NCBI RefSeq assembly: GCF_001663175.1
Contig: NZ_CP016033.1
Span: 2,852,001 to 2,916,000, forward strand
Source: Erythrobacter neustonensis
GTDB lineage: Bacteria > Pseudomonadota > Alphaproteobacteria > Sphingomonadales > Sphingomonadaceae
DNA length: 64,000 nt
Direction: 5' to 3'
The first letter of the stretch is position 1, and each line of letters opens with the position of its first letter. Below, one piece after another: positions 54,607 through 64,000 of the stretch. The notes under the pieces were generated by a model that worked only from the letters and a program-made list of their open reading frames with translations, ran no database searches and was not told the DNA's origin. The position numbers and the translations under genes were made by a program.

Positions 54607-55596
54607 CTATTCGGCTGCCTGACGCAGCGCGTGCGCGCCCCCGATCCGCGCGGCCTCTGCGCCCAGTTCGCGCACAAGTGAGGTCAGCATCGCGGCAACC
54701 GCAGGCAGCCCCGCGGCAGGTTCGGCCAGATTGCGATCGAGATAGGCCGTGCGGCACACCTCGATCTGGACGGCATGCGTGCCGTCCTGCGGTGCGCCGT
54801 GACGGTCGAGCACGTAACCGCCCGAATAGGGCCGGTTGTGCGTGGCGGTGACACCGCGGGTTTCCAGATGCGCGAGCGCCCTTCCCGCCAGCCGGTTGTG
54901 ACACGAGGCGCCGAACCGGTCGCCGATCACCACCAGCGGCGCCCGCGCCTCGCCCTCGCCTGCGCGCAGCGGCGGCATCGAATGCAGGTCGACGAGCAAG
55001 GCCACGCCCCATTCCTGGCGGATCCGCGCCAATTCGTCCGAGAGCATCGCGTGGTAGGCGGTGTGGATGCCCTCGATCCGCGCAGTCAGTTCATCGCGGC
55101 TCAGCCGGCCGCGCCAGATTTCGCCCGATCCCGGCAAGCGCCGCGGCACCAGACCGAGCCCGCTGCGCGCGCGCGCGTTCCCGTGATGCACCGCAATGTG
55201 CGCGGGCAGATCGGCAGGCCGGCCGCCTTCGATCATGTCCCAGTCGATATCGCCGGGTGCACGATTGAGATCGAGCAGCGCGCGCGGCGCATGCGCCACC
55301 AGCAGCGCGGCCCCCGCTTCGCGCGCTATCGCTATCGCGAGCCGGTCGACGTGGCGATCTTCGAGCCGCAGCTGCGCGTGGCCCGGATCGCGCATCCGCG
55401 CCGTGACATGATCGGGATAGGCCCTGCCCGCATGCGGCACCGCGACCAGCACCGGCAGGCCCAGGCGCGGGGGCCGCGTCAGCGTGAAAGCAGGCGCATC
55501 GCCCAATCCCGGAATGAATCCGCCACTCACAGCGCGGCGCTGGGACGACAGCGGGCCGGCCGCGCGGGCATCGAGGGAGCGGGACGGCGGTGCCAT
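54607..55596 (-). CDS. N-formylglutamate amidohydrolase
   Basis: 329 residues of the FGase family, which hydrolyses N-formylglutamate to formate and glutamate at the end of one histidine-degradation route. VPHAGRAYPD, the DRHVDRLAI segment and the HAPRALLDLNRAPGDIDWDM block are visible, and LVDLHSMPP follows. No hut genes are nearby. Its place divergently next to cpdR is seen in other alphaproteobacteria and may be more than metabolic. ATG at 55596; first residues uncertain. Confidence 0.88.
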   Translation of the reverse strand: MAPPSRSLDARAAGPLSSQRRAVSGGFIPGLGDAPAFTLTRPPRLGLPVLVAVPHAGRAYPDHVTARMRDPGHAQLRLEDRHVDRLAIAIAREAGAALLVAHAPRALLDLNRAPGDIDWDMIEGGRPADLPAHIAVHHGNARARSGLGLVPRRLPGSGEIWRGRLSRDELTARIEGIHTAYHAMLSDELARIRQEWGVALLVDLHSMPPLRAGEGEARAPLVVIGDRFGASCHNRLAGRALAHLETRGVTATHNRPYSGGYVLDRHGAPQDGTHAVQIEVCRTAYLDRNLAEPAAGLPAVAAMLTSLVRELGAEAARIGGAHALRQAAE

Positions 55597-55737
55597 GGTC
55601 GTCCGCCGTGCTGGCGCGTTTGCCATCCCATGTCAAAGGCTGATCGGGCCGTCAGGCTCGAACAATTCGCACCATGCCGGAGCAGGATGCACCGAAGAGG
55701 AAAGATTTCTTAAGTCCGATATGCTAACGTGCATGCC

Positions 55738-56127
55738 ATGACATCGACCCGTACCCCCCGTATCCTTCTGGCCGAAGACGAAGACGCGATGCGCGCCTAT
55801 CTTGAACGCGCGCTTACCAATGCCGGTTACCACGTCAGCGCGGTCGACCGCGGCACCGATGCGGTGCCGCTGCTTGAAACGGGCGATTTCGATCTGCTGC
55901 TCTCCGATATCGTGATGCCGGAAATGGACGGGATCGAACTGGCGCAGCGCTGCGCGGAAATCTCGCCGCGCACGAAAGTCATGTTCATCACCGGCTTTGC
56001 CGCGGTATCGCTGCGCGCAAGCCGCGAGCAGCCCGCCGCCAAGGTTTTGTCGAAGCCGTTCCACCTGCGCGACCTCGTGCTCGAGGTTGAACGGGTCTTC
56101 GAAGAAGCCGACGCGGCAAGGATGTGA
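55738..56127 (+). CDS. cpdR: CpdR-like response regulator
   Basis: 129-residue single-domain receiver with no output domain. Acidic pocket LLAEDEDAM, phosphoacceptor Asp57 in LLLSDIVMPEMDG, Thr/Lys switch residues in MFITGFAA and KVLSKPFHL. In Caulobacter, CpdR in its unphosphorylated form primes ClpXP to degrade cell-cycle factors such as CtrA; length and neighbour fit. A start nine bases upstream (55729) is also possible. Confidence 0.9.
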   Translation: MTSTRTPRILLAEDEDAMRAYLERALTNAGYHVSAVDRGTDAVPLLETGDFDLLLSDIVMPEMDGIELAQRCAEISPRTKVMFITGFAAVSLRASREQPAAKVLSKPFHLRDLVLEVERVFEEADAARM

Positions 56128-56213
56128 AAATTTCTCGGCGCAAATCGCTTGCACGTTCGAAAGTGCTGCGATAAAGGGCCGCTCCGCCCCGGGATGGGGC
56201 GCTCCGATGGTGC

Positions 56214-56288
56214 GGGCGTATAGCTCAGTGGTAGAGCACTATGTTGACATCGTAGGGGTCGCAAGTTCAATCCTTGCTACGCCCACCA
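56214..56288 (+). tRNA. tRNA-Val (anticodon GAC)
   Basis: 75 bases with encoded CCA. Acceptor GGGCGTA/TACGCCC, anticodon stem CTATG/CGTAG with loop TTGACAT giving anticodon GAC (valine, GUC codons). T-loop GTTCAATCC. It follows cpdR by 86 bases. Confidence 0.97.
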
Positions 56289-56321
56289 CCGGAAACCCGA
56301 TCGCTTCCGCGATCCAAGAAA

Positions 56322-56346
56322 GCCCGCCCTTCGGCGGGTTTTTTTG
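56322..56346 (+). terminator. Terminator of tRNA-Val
   Basis: CCCGCC (56323-56328), CTTC loop, GGCGGG (56333-56338), then an uninterrupted run of Ts. A textbook intrinsic terminator 35 bases after the tRNA. Confidence 0.92.
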
Positions 56347-56518
56347 TGCCTGCGCCTTGGTATCGTGAACGGGGAAACGGCTGTTGCATTTCATTTGCAA
56401 CCCGGATGCTTGCATGCCCGCCCTCCTCTGCTAAAGCCCGCGCGGGATCTGATCAAAGCTTCCTGTCAGTCACACCTCGCCCCGCGAAAGTCGGGGCACG
56501 AAGGATAGGGCAATCAAC

Positions 56519-57742
56519 ATGCAAAAAATCAAAGTCGCCAACCCCGTCGTCGAGCTTGATGGCGACGAGATGACGCGCATCATCTGGCAGTGGATCCGCG
56601 AAAGGCTGATCCTGCCCTACCTCGATATCGATCTGAAGTATTACGACCTCTCGATCGAGAACCGCGACGCGACCGATGACCAGGTCACGGTCGATAGCGC
56701 CAACGCGATCAAGCAGTATGGCGTGGGCGTGAAGTGCGCCACCATCACGCCCGACGAACAGCGCGTCGAGGAATTCGGCCTCAAGAAGATGTGGAAGAGC
56801 CCCAACGGCACGATCCGCAACATCCTTGGCGGCGTGGTCTTCCGCGAACCGATCGTGATCGACAACGTGCCGCGACTGGTGCCGGGCTGGACCGATCCCA
56901 TTGTGGTCGGTCGTCACGCCTTCGGCGACCAGTACAAGGCGACCGACACGCTGATCCCCGGCCCGGGCAAGCTGCGGCTGGTGTGGGACGGCGAGAACGG
57001 CGAGAAGATCGATCTCGACGTGTTCGATTTCCCCAGCAGCGGCGTCGCAATGGCGATGTACAACCTCGACGATTCGATCCGCGACTTTGCCCGCGCCTCG
57101 TTCAACTACGGCTTGAACCTCGGCTGGCCGGTCTATCTGTCGACCAAGAACACGATCATGAAGGCCTATGACGGGCGCTTCAAGGATCTGTTCCAGGAAG
57201 TGTTCGACAACGAAGGCTTTGCCGAACAGTTCAAGGCCAAGGGCATGGTCTACGAACACCGCCTGATCGACGACATGGTCGCCTCGGCGCTCAAGTGGTC
57301 GGGCAAGTTCGTGTGGGCGTGCAAGAACTACGACGGCGACGTGCAGTCGGATACCGTCGCGCAAGGGTTCGGCTCGCTCGGCCTGATGACTTCCGTGCTG
57401 CTCTCGCCCGATGGCAAGACGGTGGAGGCCGAAGCCGCGCATGGCACCGTCACCCGCCACTACCGCCAGCACCAGCAGGGCAAGGCAACCTCGACCAACC
57501 CGATCGCCTCGATCTTCGCATGGACCCGCGGCCTGATGTATCGCGGCAAGTTCGACGGCACGCCCGAGGTTGTGAAGTTCGCCGAAACGCTCGAACGGGT
57601 CTGCGTGCAGACCGTCGAGAAGGGCTACATGACCAAGGATCTCGCGCTGCTGATCGGCCCGGGCCAGGCATGGCAGACCACCGAGCAGTTCTTCGAAACG
57701 ATCGTTGAAAATCTCGAAAAGGAAATGGCCGCCTCGGCCTGA
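56519..57742 (+). CDS. icd: NADP-dependent isocitrate dehydrogenase (eukaryotic-like type)
   Basis: Oxidises isocitrate to 2-oxoglutarate in the TCA cycle. 407 residues, homodimeric eukaryote-like class common in alphaproteobacteria. [18 protein letters not shown] opens the protein; [34 protein letters not shown] and the cofactor region [16 protein letters not shown] follow. The Arg/His in the last stretch match NADP use. Own transcription unit, with a strong terminator at 57762-57797. Confidence 0.96.
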   Translation: MQKIKVANPVVELDGDEMTRIIWQWIRERLILPYLDIDLKYYDLSIENRDATDDQVTVDSANAIKQYGVGVKCATITPDEQRVEEFGLKKMWKSPNGTIRNILGGVVFREPIVIDNVPRLVPGWTDPIVVGRHAFGDQYKATDTLIPGPGKLRLVWDGENGEKIDLDVFDFPSSGVAMAMYNLDDSIRDFARASFNYGLNLGWPVYLSTKNTIMKAYDGRFKDLFQEVFDNEGFAEQFKAKGMVYEHRLIDDMVASALKWSGKFVWACKNYDGDVQSDTVAQGFGSLGLMTSVLLSPDGKTVEAEAAHGTVTRHYRQHQQGKATSTNPIASIFAWTRGLMYRGKFDGTPEVVKFAETLERVCVQTVEKGYMTKDLALLIGPGQAWQTTEQFFETIVENLEKEMAASA

Positions 57743-57761
57743 TTTTCCTGCGAAATCGCAG

Positions 57762-57797
57762 AAGCCGGGCGGCCTTGCGGCCTGCCCGGCTTTTTTG
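57762..57797 (+). terminator. Terminator of icd
   Basis: AAGCCGGGCGGCC pairs with GGCCTGCCCGGCTT apart from one bulge, loop TTGC, then TTTTTT. It lies 20 bases after the icd stop. Confidence 0.9.
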
Positions 57798-57846
57798 CGC
57801 CTGATGCAAGGGTGACAGCCCCGCCCCGCCCGGTTAAGCCCTAGGC

Positions 57847-59622
57847 ATGGCTGGCGAACTGACCCTTTCCCCCGTCCTTTCGGACGCGCTGGTGATTCTC
57901 GGCTCCGCAGGGATCGTCATTCCGCTGTTCGCCCGGTTCCGGATCACGCCGATCATCGGCTTCATCCTGATCGGGGTTCTGGTCGGCCCCTCGGGCCTCG
58001 GCTCGCTCGTCGATGAGCATCCATGGCTCTACTACATAACCATCACCAATGTGGTGAGGCTGGTTCCCTTCGCCGATTTCGGGATCATCCTGCTATTGTT
58101 CGCGATCGGGCTGGAACTCAGCTTCAATCGCCTGTGGCAGATGCGCAAGCTGGTATTCGGGCTCGGCGCGCTCGAGGTGCTGATCAGCGGCGGCGCGCTG
58201 GCGCTGTTCATGGGGCTGGCAGGCGACATGAACACCGCCGCCGCGCTGGCGTTGGGCTTCGCGCTCGCCTTTTCCTCGACCGCCATCGTTCTGCCGATTT
58301 CGGGCACCAAATCGCCCGTGGGCCGCGCCGCCCTCTCGATGCTATTGTTCGAAGACATCATGATCGTGCCGATCATCTTTATCCTCGGCGCGCTCGCACC
58401 CAATGCCGCCGATGAAGGCTGGGGCGGGATGATCCGAACCCTGTGGCAGGGCGGGCTGGTGGTCGCGGTGCTGCTGGTGGCGGGCCGGGTTCTCCTCCCC
58501 CGTCTCTTCGCGCAGGCCGCACGCACCAAAAGCCCCGAGCTGTTCCTGTCCGCTTCGCTGCTGGTGGTGATCGGTGCGAGCCTCGCGACCGCGCTCGTCG
58601 GCCTCTCGCCGATCGTCGGCGCGCTGATCGCAGGGCTGCTGATTGCGGAAACCGAATATCACACCGAAGTCGAACAGATCATGGAGCCGTTCAAAGGCCT
58701 TGCTCTGGGGGTCTTCCTCATCACCGTCGGCATGAGCATCAATCTGGCCGAAATTGCCGAGCAGATCGGGCCGATCGCGCTGGCGGTGACCGGGGTGGTG
58801 ATGTTCAAGGCGATTATCACCGGCTCGCTGCTGCGGTTGATGGGCGCTCGGCGCAGCACGGCGGCTGAAACCGGGCTGCTGATGGCATCGCCATCGGAAA
58901 CCACGCTGATCGTTCTTGCCGCCGCCACCAGTGCGCTGGTGCTTGACGCCGAAACCGCGCGCTTCTGGCAGACCGTCACCGCGATCGGCCTCACGATCAC
59001 GCCGCTGCTCGCCAAGCTCGGGGCGGCGGTTGCGCGGCGGGTCGATGCAACTGCGCAGAACTCCGAGGAAGAGGAGCCGGCCACCGCCCGTACGATCATC
59101 GTCGGCGGCGGGCGCGTTGGGAGGCTGGTCGCCGACATGATGCGCACCCATACCAAGCCCTATGTGATGATCGACAGCAACCCCGATCTGATCGAGCTCG
59201 CCAAGCGCGATGGCTACCGCGCGACCTTCGGCGATGCCGCGCGCGGGGACACCCTCGCCCGCCTCGGCGTCGAAGATGCACCGGCAGTCGTCCTCACCAT
59301 GGACGAACCGGTGCTCGCCCAGCGTCTCGTCGCCAAGCTTCGACAGGCCTATCCGGATCTGCTGATCGTCGCGCGCGCCCGCGATCCCGACCATGCCGCC
59401 GCGATGTACCGCGCCGGCGCAAGCCACGCGGTGCCCGAAACGCTCGAAGCCTCACTTCAGCTTTCCGAAGCGGTGCTGGTCGATATCGGCGTGGCGATGG
59501 GACCGGTGATCGCGTCGATCCACGCCAAGCGCGACGAGTTTCGCGAGCAGCTCGAACGCGACGGCGGGCTCAGTGAAAAGCCGCGGCTGAAGACGGGCAG
59601 CCTGCGCGAACGCGAGGCGTGA
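57847..59622 (+). CDS. Kef/CPA2-type cation:proton antiporter with RCK_N domain
   Basis: 591 residues. About 12 membrane helices of the Na+/H+ exchanger fold (ITPIIGFILIGVLVGPSGLG, LLLFAIGLELSF, ALAFSSTAIVLPI), then a cytosolic RCK_N nucleotide-binding domain from about residue 415 (TIIVGGGRVGRLVADMM). The combination is that of YbaL and KefB/KefC potassium-efflux systems. No KefG/F ancillary gene is adjacent. Convergent with alaS. Confidence 0.9.
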   Translation: MAGELTLSPVLSDALVILGSAGIVIPLFARFRITPIIGFILIGVLVGPSGLGSLVDEHPWLYYITITNVVRLVPFADFGIILLLFAIGLELSFNRLWQMRKLVFGLGALEVLISGGALALFMGLAGDMNTAAALALGFALAFSSTAIVLPISGTKSPVGRAALSMLLFEDIMIVPIIFILGALAPNAADEGWGGMIRTLWQGGLVVAVLLVAGRVLLPRLFAQAARTKSPELFLSASLLVVIGASLATALVGLSPIVGALIAGLLIAETEYHTEVEQIMEPFKGLALGVFLITVGMSINLAEIAEQIGPIALAVTGVVMFKAIITGSLLRLMGARRSTAAETGLLMASPSETTLIVLAAATSALVLDAETARFWQTVTAIGLTITPLLAKLGAAVARRVDATAQNSEEEEPATARTIIVGGGRVGRLVADMMRTHTKPYVMIDSNPDLIELAKRDGYRATFGDAARGDTLARLGVEDAPAVVLTMDEPVLAQRLVAKLRQAYPDLLIVARARDPDHAAAMYRAGASHAVPETLEASLQLSEAVLVDIGVAMGPVIASIHAKRDEFREQLERDGGLSEKPRLKTGSLREREA

Positions 59623-59632
59623 GGCTTCCGGC

Positions 59633-62290
59633 TCAGCCCGCCAGAACGGCCTTCACTGCTGCCAGTGCCTCGCTGGCCTTGCTGCCATCCGGGCCGCCGC
59701 CCTGCGCCATGTCGGGCCGGCCACCGCCGCCTTTCCCGCCCAGCGTATCCACCGCGGCGCGTACCAAATCGACCGCGCTGAACCGCGCGGTAAGATCATC
59801 GGTCACCGCTGCCGCGATGCTTGCCTTGCCGTCATTGACCGCGATGATCGCCGCCACGCCGCTGCCGATCCGCTGCTTGGCGGCATCGAGAAGCGGGCGC
59901 AGTTCCTTCGGATCGAGCCCGTCGAGCACCTGACCTGCGAAAGTGACATCGCCGATCGTTTCGTCCGCCTGCGCCGCGCCGCCGCCCGCATTGCCGCCGC
60001 CCAGCGCAAGCGCCTTCTTCGCATCGGCCAATTCGCGTTCAAGGCGCCGACGTTCGTCGAGCAACGCGGAAAGCCGTGCCGGCACTTCCTCGGGGGTCGC
60101 GCGGATCACGCTTGCGGCAGCCTTCAAGGCCTCCTCGCGTCCGACCAGCCACTGGCGCGCGCCCTCACCGGTCATCGCCTCGATCCGCCGCACACCCGAC
60201 GAGACCGCGCTTTCGGAAATGATCCGGAAGATCCCGATATCGCCGGTGGCGCGCACATGGGTGCCGCCGCACAGTTCGACCGAATAGTTGCGTCCTTCGC
60301 CGCCGGTCCGGCCCATCGAAAGCACGCGCACCTCGTCACCGTATTTCTCGCCGAACAGCGCCAGTGCGCCGGCGGCGACCGCATCGTCCGGCGTCATCAG
60401 CCGGGTCGATACCTGCTCGTTCGCGCGAATTTCGGCGTTCACCTCGGCTTCGACCGCGGCGATGTCCTCTGCGGTCAGCGCGACCGGATGCGAGAAATCG
60501 AACCGCAACCGGTCTTCGGCGACCATGCTGCCCTTTTGCGTCACATGCCCGCCAAGGCGATTGCGCAGCGCGGCGTGGACGAGGTGCGTGGCGGAATGGT
60601 TCGCGCGCACCCGGTCACGCCGGTCGGCGTCGACCTTGAGCTCCACCGTGTCGCCCACGGCCACCGTGCCAGCATTGATCCGCACCTGATGCGCGTGCAG
60701 CCGGCCCAGCGGCTTCGACGTGTCGGTAACTTGCGCGCTGAGCCCAGCGAGACTGGTAATCGTGCCAGCATCGCCGGTCTGGCCGCCGCTTTCACCGTAG
60801 AACGGGGTCTGGTTGGTGAGGATCACGACCTCTTCGCCCGCCGCGGCCTGCGCAACTTCGGCGCCGTTGCGCACGATTGCGACCACCTTGCCCTCACCGC
60901 TGGTCGAGGCATAGCCGGTGAATTCGCTCGCGCCTTCGCGTTCGGCGATGTCGAACCAGACCTCGCCCGACGCCGCCTCGCCCGAACCTTTCCAGGCGGC
61001 GCGGGCCGCGGCTTTCTGGCGCGCCATCGCGGCGTCGAACCCCTTCTTGTCAACCCCGATGTCGCGCGCGCGCAGAGCGTCTTCGGTCAGATCATAGGGG
61101 AAGCCGTAGGTATCGTAGAGCTTGAAGGCGACTTCGCCATCGAGTTCGCCGCCGGCGGCCAGATCGCCCGTTGCCTCGTCGAGCAGCTTCAGACCCTTGT
61201 CGAGCGTGCGGCGGAATTGCGTTTCCTCGCGCTCGAGCACTTCCTCGATCAACGCCTGACCACGGACAAGCTCGGGATAGGCCTGCCCCATTTCGGTGAC
61301 GAGCGAAGGGACAAGGCGGTGCATCAGCGGCTCGGAAGCGCCAAGCAAGTGCGCGTGGCGCATCGCGCGGCGCATGATGCGGCGCAGGACATAGCCGCGG
61401 CCCTCGTTCGAGGGGAGGACGCCGTCGGCCATGAGGAAGCTGGTCGAACGCAGATGGTCGGCGATCACGCGGTGCGAGGCGGCGGTTTCGCCCTCCGCCG
61501 CGACACCGGTGAGGTTTTCGGATGCGGCGATCAGCGCCTTGAAAGTGTCGGTGTCGTAGTTGTCGTGAACGCCCTGCAGCACCGCGGCAACGCGTTCGAT
61601 CCCCATGCCGGTGTCGATCGAAGGCTTGGGCAGGTCGCGGCGCGTCCCGTCAAGCTGTTGATCGTACTGCATGAAAACGAGATTCCAGATCTCGACGAAG
61701 CGGTCGCCATCCTCGTCGGGGCTGCCGGGAGGGCCGCCGAAGATGTGGTCGCCGTGGTCGTAGAAAATCTCGGAGCAGGGCCCGCACGGGCCGGTATCGC
61801 CCATCGACCAGAAGTTGTCGGCCGTAGCGATCCGGATGATCCGGTCGTCCGGCAGGCCGGCGATCTTGCGCCACAATGCGGCGGCCTCGTCGTCTGTATG
61901 ATACACCGTCACGGTGAGCTTGTCGGCCGGCAACCCCCACTCCTTGGTCAGGAGGGTCCAGGCATGCGTGATCGCTTCTTCCTTGAAGTAGTCGCCGAAG
62001 GAAAAATTCCCAAGCATTTCAAAGAAGGTATGGTGCCGCGCGGTGTAGCCGACGTTGTCGAGATCATTGTGCTTGCCCCCGGCGCGGACGCATTTCTGCG
62101 ACGAAGCGGCGCGCGGGCTGGCAGGGGTTTCGAGCCCGGTAAAGACGTTCTTGAACGGCACCATCCCCGCATTGACGAACATCAGCGTGGGATCGTTGTA
62201 GGGAACAAGCGGCGCGCTCGGCGTGGCGGCGTGGCCATGCCTACTGAAATAGTCGAGGAAGGAGCGGCGGATATCGTTCGTCGAGGTCAT
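59633..62290 (-). CDS. alaS: Alanine-tRNA ligase
   Basis: Class II synthetase of 885 residues. [20 protein letters not shown], the aminoacylation core ([31 protein letters not shown]), the editing domain with [12 protein letters not shown] and the metal motif [15 protein letters not shown], and the C-terminal DHHA1 domain with [13 protein letters not shown] are all present. ATG at 62290. Full length; it is followed on the same strand by nothing before the convergent antiporter. Confidence 0.97.
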   Translation of the reverse strand: MTSTNDIRRSFLDYFSRHGHAATPSAPLVPYNDPTLMFVNAGMVPFKNVFTGLETPASPRAASSQKCVRAGGKHNDLDNVGYTARHHTFFEMLGNFSFGDYFKEEAITHAWTLLTKEWGLPADKLTVTVYHTDDEAAALWRKIAGLPDDRIIRIATADNFWSMGDTGPCGPCSEIFYDHGDHIFGGPPGSPDEDGDRFVEIWNLVFMQYDQQLDGTRRDLPKPSIDTGMGIERVAAVLQGVHDNYDTDTFKALIAASENLTGVAAEGETAASHRVIADHLRSTSFLMADGVLPSNEGRGYVLRRIMRRAMRHAHLLGASEPLMHRLVPSLVTEMGQAYPELVRGQALIEEVLEREETQFRRTLDKGLKLLDEATGDLAAGGELDGEVAFKLYDTYGFPYDLTEDALRARDIGVDKKGFDAAMARQKAAARAAWKGSGEAASGEVWFDIAEREGASEFTGYASTSGEGKVVAIVRNGAEVAQAAAGEEVVILTNQTPFYGESGGQTGDAGTITSLAGLSAQVTDTSKPLGRLHAHQVRINAGTVAVGDTVELKVDADRRDRVRANHSATHLVHAALRNRLGGHVTQKGSMVAEDRLRFDFSHPVALTAEDIAAVEAEVNAEIRANEQVSTRLMTPDDAVAAGALALFGEKYGDEVRVLSMGRTGGEGRNYSVELCGGTHVRATGDIGIFRIISESAVSSGVRRIEAMTGEGARQWLVGREEALKAAASVIRATPEEVPARLSALLDERRRLERELADAKKALALGGGNAGGGAAQADETIGDVTFAGQVLDGLDPKELRPLLDAAKQRIGSGVAAIIAVNDGKASIAAAVTDDLTARFSAVDLVRAAVDTLGGKGGGGRPDMAQGGGPDGSKASEALAAVKAVLAG

Positions 62291-62600
62291 GGCGGTGCAG
62301 TTAGGCAAACCGCGCGGATTTCGCAATGGAGCGCGAAAAAAGGCGCTGAACGAGGGGGTCTGGCAAGGGTCTGAAGGGGGTCAAGCCGGGGTCAGGGCCC
62401 GGTCAGGATGGCTCTAAAGGAGTGCAAGCCGGGCCTGAAAATCGCGTTTCCTGCCGCCCAAAGCGAAACGCCGGCCATGTGCCTTGGGGAAGAACACAGG
62501 ACCGGCGCAGCGCACATTCGGGCACCCTTGCGGCGGGAAAGGAGACCGCGCGGGACACGCGGGACCAGTCGCCTATGCGGGACGGGGCGCCGTCACGGCG
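62291..62600. other. alaS-recA intergenic region
   Basis: 310 bases with no supported gene. The first part holds a G-rich repeat tract (62352-62407); the part near 62590 has a short GC hairpin after recA without a U-tract. The alaS promoter is presumably here. Confidence 0.5.
62352..62407. repeat. GACCCC-type repeat tract without parS (copy C)
   Basis: Contains GAGGGGGTCTGG at 62352-62363, shared with copies A and B, then GGGTCTGAAGGGGGTCAAGC and GGGGTCAGGGCCC. Read on the complement, CCCGGCTTGACCC and TTCAGACCC match copy A closely. No parS-like palindrome is visible nearby. Confidence 0.7.
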
Positions 62601-63668
62601 TCAATCATCCGAATCCGCATCGGGACCGGTCATCATTTCTTCGGCGACCTTGTCGGTGCGGGCGCGGATCGCCGCTTCGAGGCGATCGCACACATCGGGG
62701 TGCTCCTTGAGGTAGTTCTTGGCGTTTTCGCGGCCCTGCCCGATCCGGATCGAATCATAGGAGAACCAGCTCCCTGATTTCTCCACCAGGCCTGCCTTCA
62801 CCCCGAGGTCGATGATCTCGCCGATCTTGGAGATGCCTTCGCCATACATGATGTCGAATTCGACCTGCTTGAACGGCGGCGCGACCTTGTTCTTGACCAC
62901 CTTCACGCGGGTTGCGTTGCCGGTGATCTCGTCGCGGTCCTTGATCTGCCCGGTGCGGCGGATGTCGAGCCGGACACTGGCATAGAACTTGAGCGCATTG
63001 CCACCGGTGGTGGTTTCCGGGTTGCCGTACATCACGCCGATCTTCATGCGCAGCTGGTTGATGAAAATCACCATGCAGCGCGAACGGCTGATCGAGCCGG
63101 TCAGCTTGCGCAAGCTCTGCGACATCAGGCGCGCCTGAAGGCCGACGTGCGAATCGCCCATCTCGCCTTCGATTTCGGCGCGCGGCACCAGCGCCGCGAC
63201 CGAATCGACCACCAGCACATCGATCGCGTTCGAGCGCACCAGCGTGTCGACGATTTCGAGCGCCTGCTCACCGGTGTCGGGCTGCGAGACGATCAGTTCG
63301 TCGATATCGACGCCCAGCTTTCTGGCGTAGACCGGATCGAGCGCGTGTTCGGCATCGACGAAGGCGGCGGTGCCGCCCGATTTTTGCGCTTCGGCGATGA
63401 CATGCAGCGCCAGCGTGGTCTTGCCCGAGCTTTCAGGGCCGTAGACTTCGATCACGCGGCCGCGCGGCAGACCGCCGATGCCCAGCGCAATATCCAGACC
63501 CAGCGATCCGGTCGAAATCGATTCGACCTGCATCGTCTCCTTCGAGCCGAGCTTCATCGCCGAGCCCTTGCCGAACGCGCGATCGATCTGTGCCAGAGCG
63601 GCTTCCAGAGCCTTTTGACGGTCCACGGCTTTCTTGTCCTCATCCACCAATTTCAATTGGGTAGCCAT
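62601..63668 (-). CDS. recA: Recombinase RecA
   Basis: 355 residues. Walker [13 protein letters not shown], the [11 protein letters not shown] block, [14 protein letters not shown], the L1/L2 loops ([25 protein letters not shown]) and an acidic end are present. It forms filaments for homologous recombination and triggers LexA self-cleavage. A promoter with an SOS box lies upstream (63729-63766). Confidence 0.98.
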   Translation of the reverse strand: MATQLKLVDEDKKAVDRQKALEAALAQIDRAFGKGSAMKLGSKETMQVESISTGSLGLDIALGIGGLPRGRVIEVYGPESSGKTTLALHVIAEAQKSGGTAAFVDAEHALDPVYARKLGVDIDELIVSQPDTGEQALEIVDTLVRSNAIDVLVVDSVAALVPRAEIEGEMGDSHVGLQARLMSQSLRKLTGSISRSRCMVIFINQLRMKIGVMYGNPETTTGGNALKFYASVRLDIRRTGQIKDRDEITGNATRVKVVKNKVAPPFKQVEFDIMYGEGISKIGEIIDLGVKAGLVEKSGSWFSYDSIRIGQGRENAKNYLKEHPDVCDRLEAAIRARTDKVAEEMMTGPDADSDD

Positions 63669-63728
63669 CGCACGCGCTCCTTCGCTTGCCTAGGGGCCAG
63701 CGCGAGTTTTCCGCTGCCCATGGCATGC

Positions 63729-63757
63729 TATGTATCGCTTTTGTTCTCATGGAACAA
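63729..63757 (-). promoter_or_regulatory. Probable recA promoter
   Basis: On the minus strand TTGTTC (63757-63752), a 17-base spacer, and TACATA (63734-63729) resemble -35 and -10 hexamers. The -35 element overlaps the SOS box, as expected for a LexA-repressed promoter. No transcription start was measured. Confidence 0.55.
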
Positions 63758-63766
63758 GTAGGGAAC
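63752..63766 (-). promoter_or_regulatory. SOS (LexA) box of recA
   Basis: GTTCCCTACTTGTTC on the minus strand, a perfect GTTC-N7-GTTC alphaproteobacterial LexA site, 83 bases before the recA ATG. Confidence 0.93.
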
Positions 63767-63813
63767 GAAAGATTTTTTACGGGGACAGCTGCGTCCCGGT
63801 CCCTACCCTGCGC

Positions 63814-63999
63814 CTAGTCGCCGGCCGCGTCGCGCAACTTCCAGTCGTACACCCTTGTGGCGTTGGCTGGCACCGTCACCTCGACCGTCTGATAGCCGTT
63901 CTTCAGCGCGACCGCGTGCCGTGGAAAGCGGATGTCCTGATCTCCGCCATAGGCCAGATTCAGCCGCAATTTCACGGGATGCGGATTGGCGTTGGTGAG
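63814..63999 (-). CDS. C-terminal end of an unidentified protein (partial; DUF4139-like)
   Basis: 62 codons are visible, reading into the window edge and ending DWKLRDAAGD then TAG. The segment LTNANPHPVKLRLNLAYGG, VALKNGYQTVEV and VPANATRVYDW resembles the C-terminal beta-sandwich of DUF4139-type exported proteins. This is a weak resemblance. The start and most of the gene lie beyond 64000. Confidence 0.5.
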   Translation of the reverse strand, partial: LTNANPHPVKLRLNLAYGGDQDIRFPRHAVALKNGYQTVEVTVPANATRVYDWKLRDAAGD

Positions 64000-64000
64000 G

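Noticed and set aside
55705-55728. TTAA-n-TAAC sequence before cpdR as a CtrA box
   Set aside because: The spacing is not the TTAA-N7-TTAA of a CtrA site and the second half is incomplete.
1-64000. Search for CRISPR arrays, insertion sequences, prophage, toxin-antitoxin or defence genes
   Set aside because: None seen. The gene content is housekeeping throughout, and I did not force a defence interpretation on the small unknown proteins.

Overview
The window is an ordinary high-GC bacterial chromosome segment from an alphaproteobacterium, most likely order Sphingomonadales and family Erythrobacteraceae (Erythrobacter, Porphyrobacter, Qipengyuania or Altererythrobacter type). The grounds are the strong GC bias at third codon positions, F0 ATP synthase genes separate from F1 with two b-type subunits, a FYDLN-acid (TIGR02300) protein, CpdR beside N-formylglutamate amidohydrolase, a SapC protein, the pyrF/trpFBA/accD/folC cluster and GTTC-N7-GTTC SOS boxes. 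The genus is an inference. I see no prophage, transposase, CRISPR array, defence island or secondary-metabolite cluster; nearly everything is housekeeping.

Layout. 1-3075 (+): end of rpsR, rplI, then AMP nucleosidase translationally coupled to a short-chain dehydrogenase. 3201-12170 (mostly -): rimK with its zinc-protease partner and a YbjN protein, an M2 dipeptidyl carboxypeptidase, an alpha/beta hydrolase, a lipoprotein, asd and a DPP4-type peptidase. 12329-16939 (-): ffh-rpsP-rimM-(membrane protein)-trmD-rplS, tRNA-Ala(GGC) and the FYDLN protein. 17113-23260 (+): aroA/CBU_0592-like/cmk overlapping chain, rpsA, gloB and a quinone oxidoreductase. 23326-30025 (-): atpI-atpB-atpE-atpF'-atpF, and a ydbH-ynbE-ydbL outer-membrane lipid module. 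30088-40957 (+): radC, an O-acyltransferase, purB, then lapA-pyrF-GNAT-trpF-trpB-(membrane protein)-trpA-accD-folC. 41112-49750: AmpG-like permease (-), a lone Rieske oxygenase, an rRNA pseudouridine synthase, rsmD, uvrD (+) and a sterol-desaturase-family protein (-). 49787-64000: DEAD-box helicase (-), FAD-linked oxidase and sapC (+), N-formylglutamate amidohydrolase (-), cpdR, tRNA-Val(GAC), icd and a Kef-type antiporter (+), then alaS, recA and the end of an unidentified gene (-).

The most interesting signals are non-coding. There are two parS (ParB-binding) palindromes, one exact and lying inside the atp operon. Both have a GACCCCCTCCA-type repeat tract on the same side and in the same relative orientation, and a third copy of the tract without parS lies between alaS and recA. 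There are near-identical SOS boxes in front of recA and uvrD. A perfectly conserved 26-bp dispersed element occurs both upstream of rpsA and between folC and the AmpG-like gene. Two small integral-membrane proteins are inserted into otherwise canonical operons, between trpB and trpA and between rimM and trmD. None of this amounts to a demonstrated new system.
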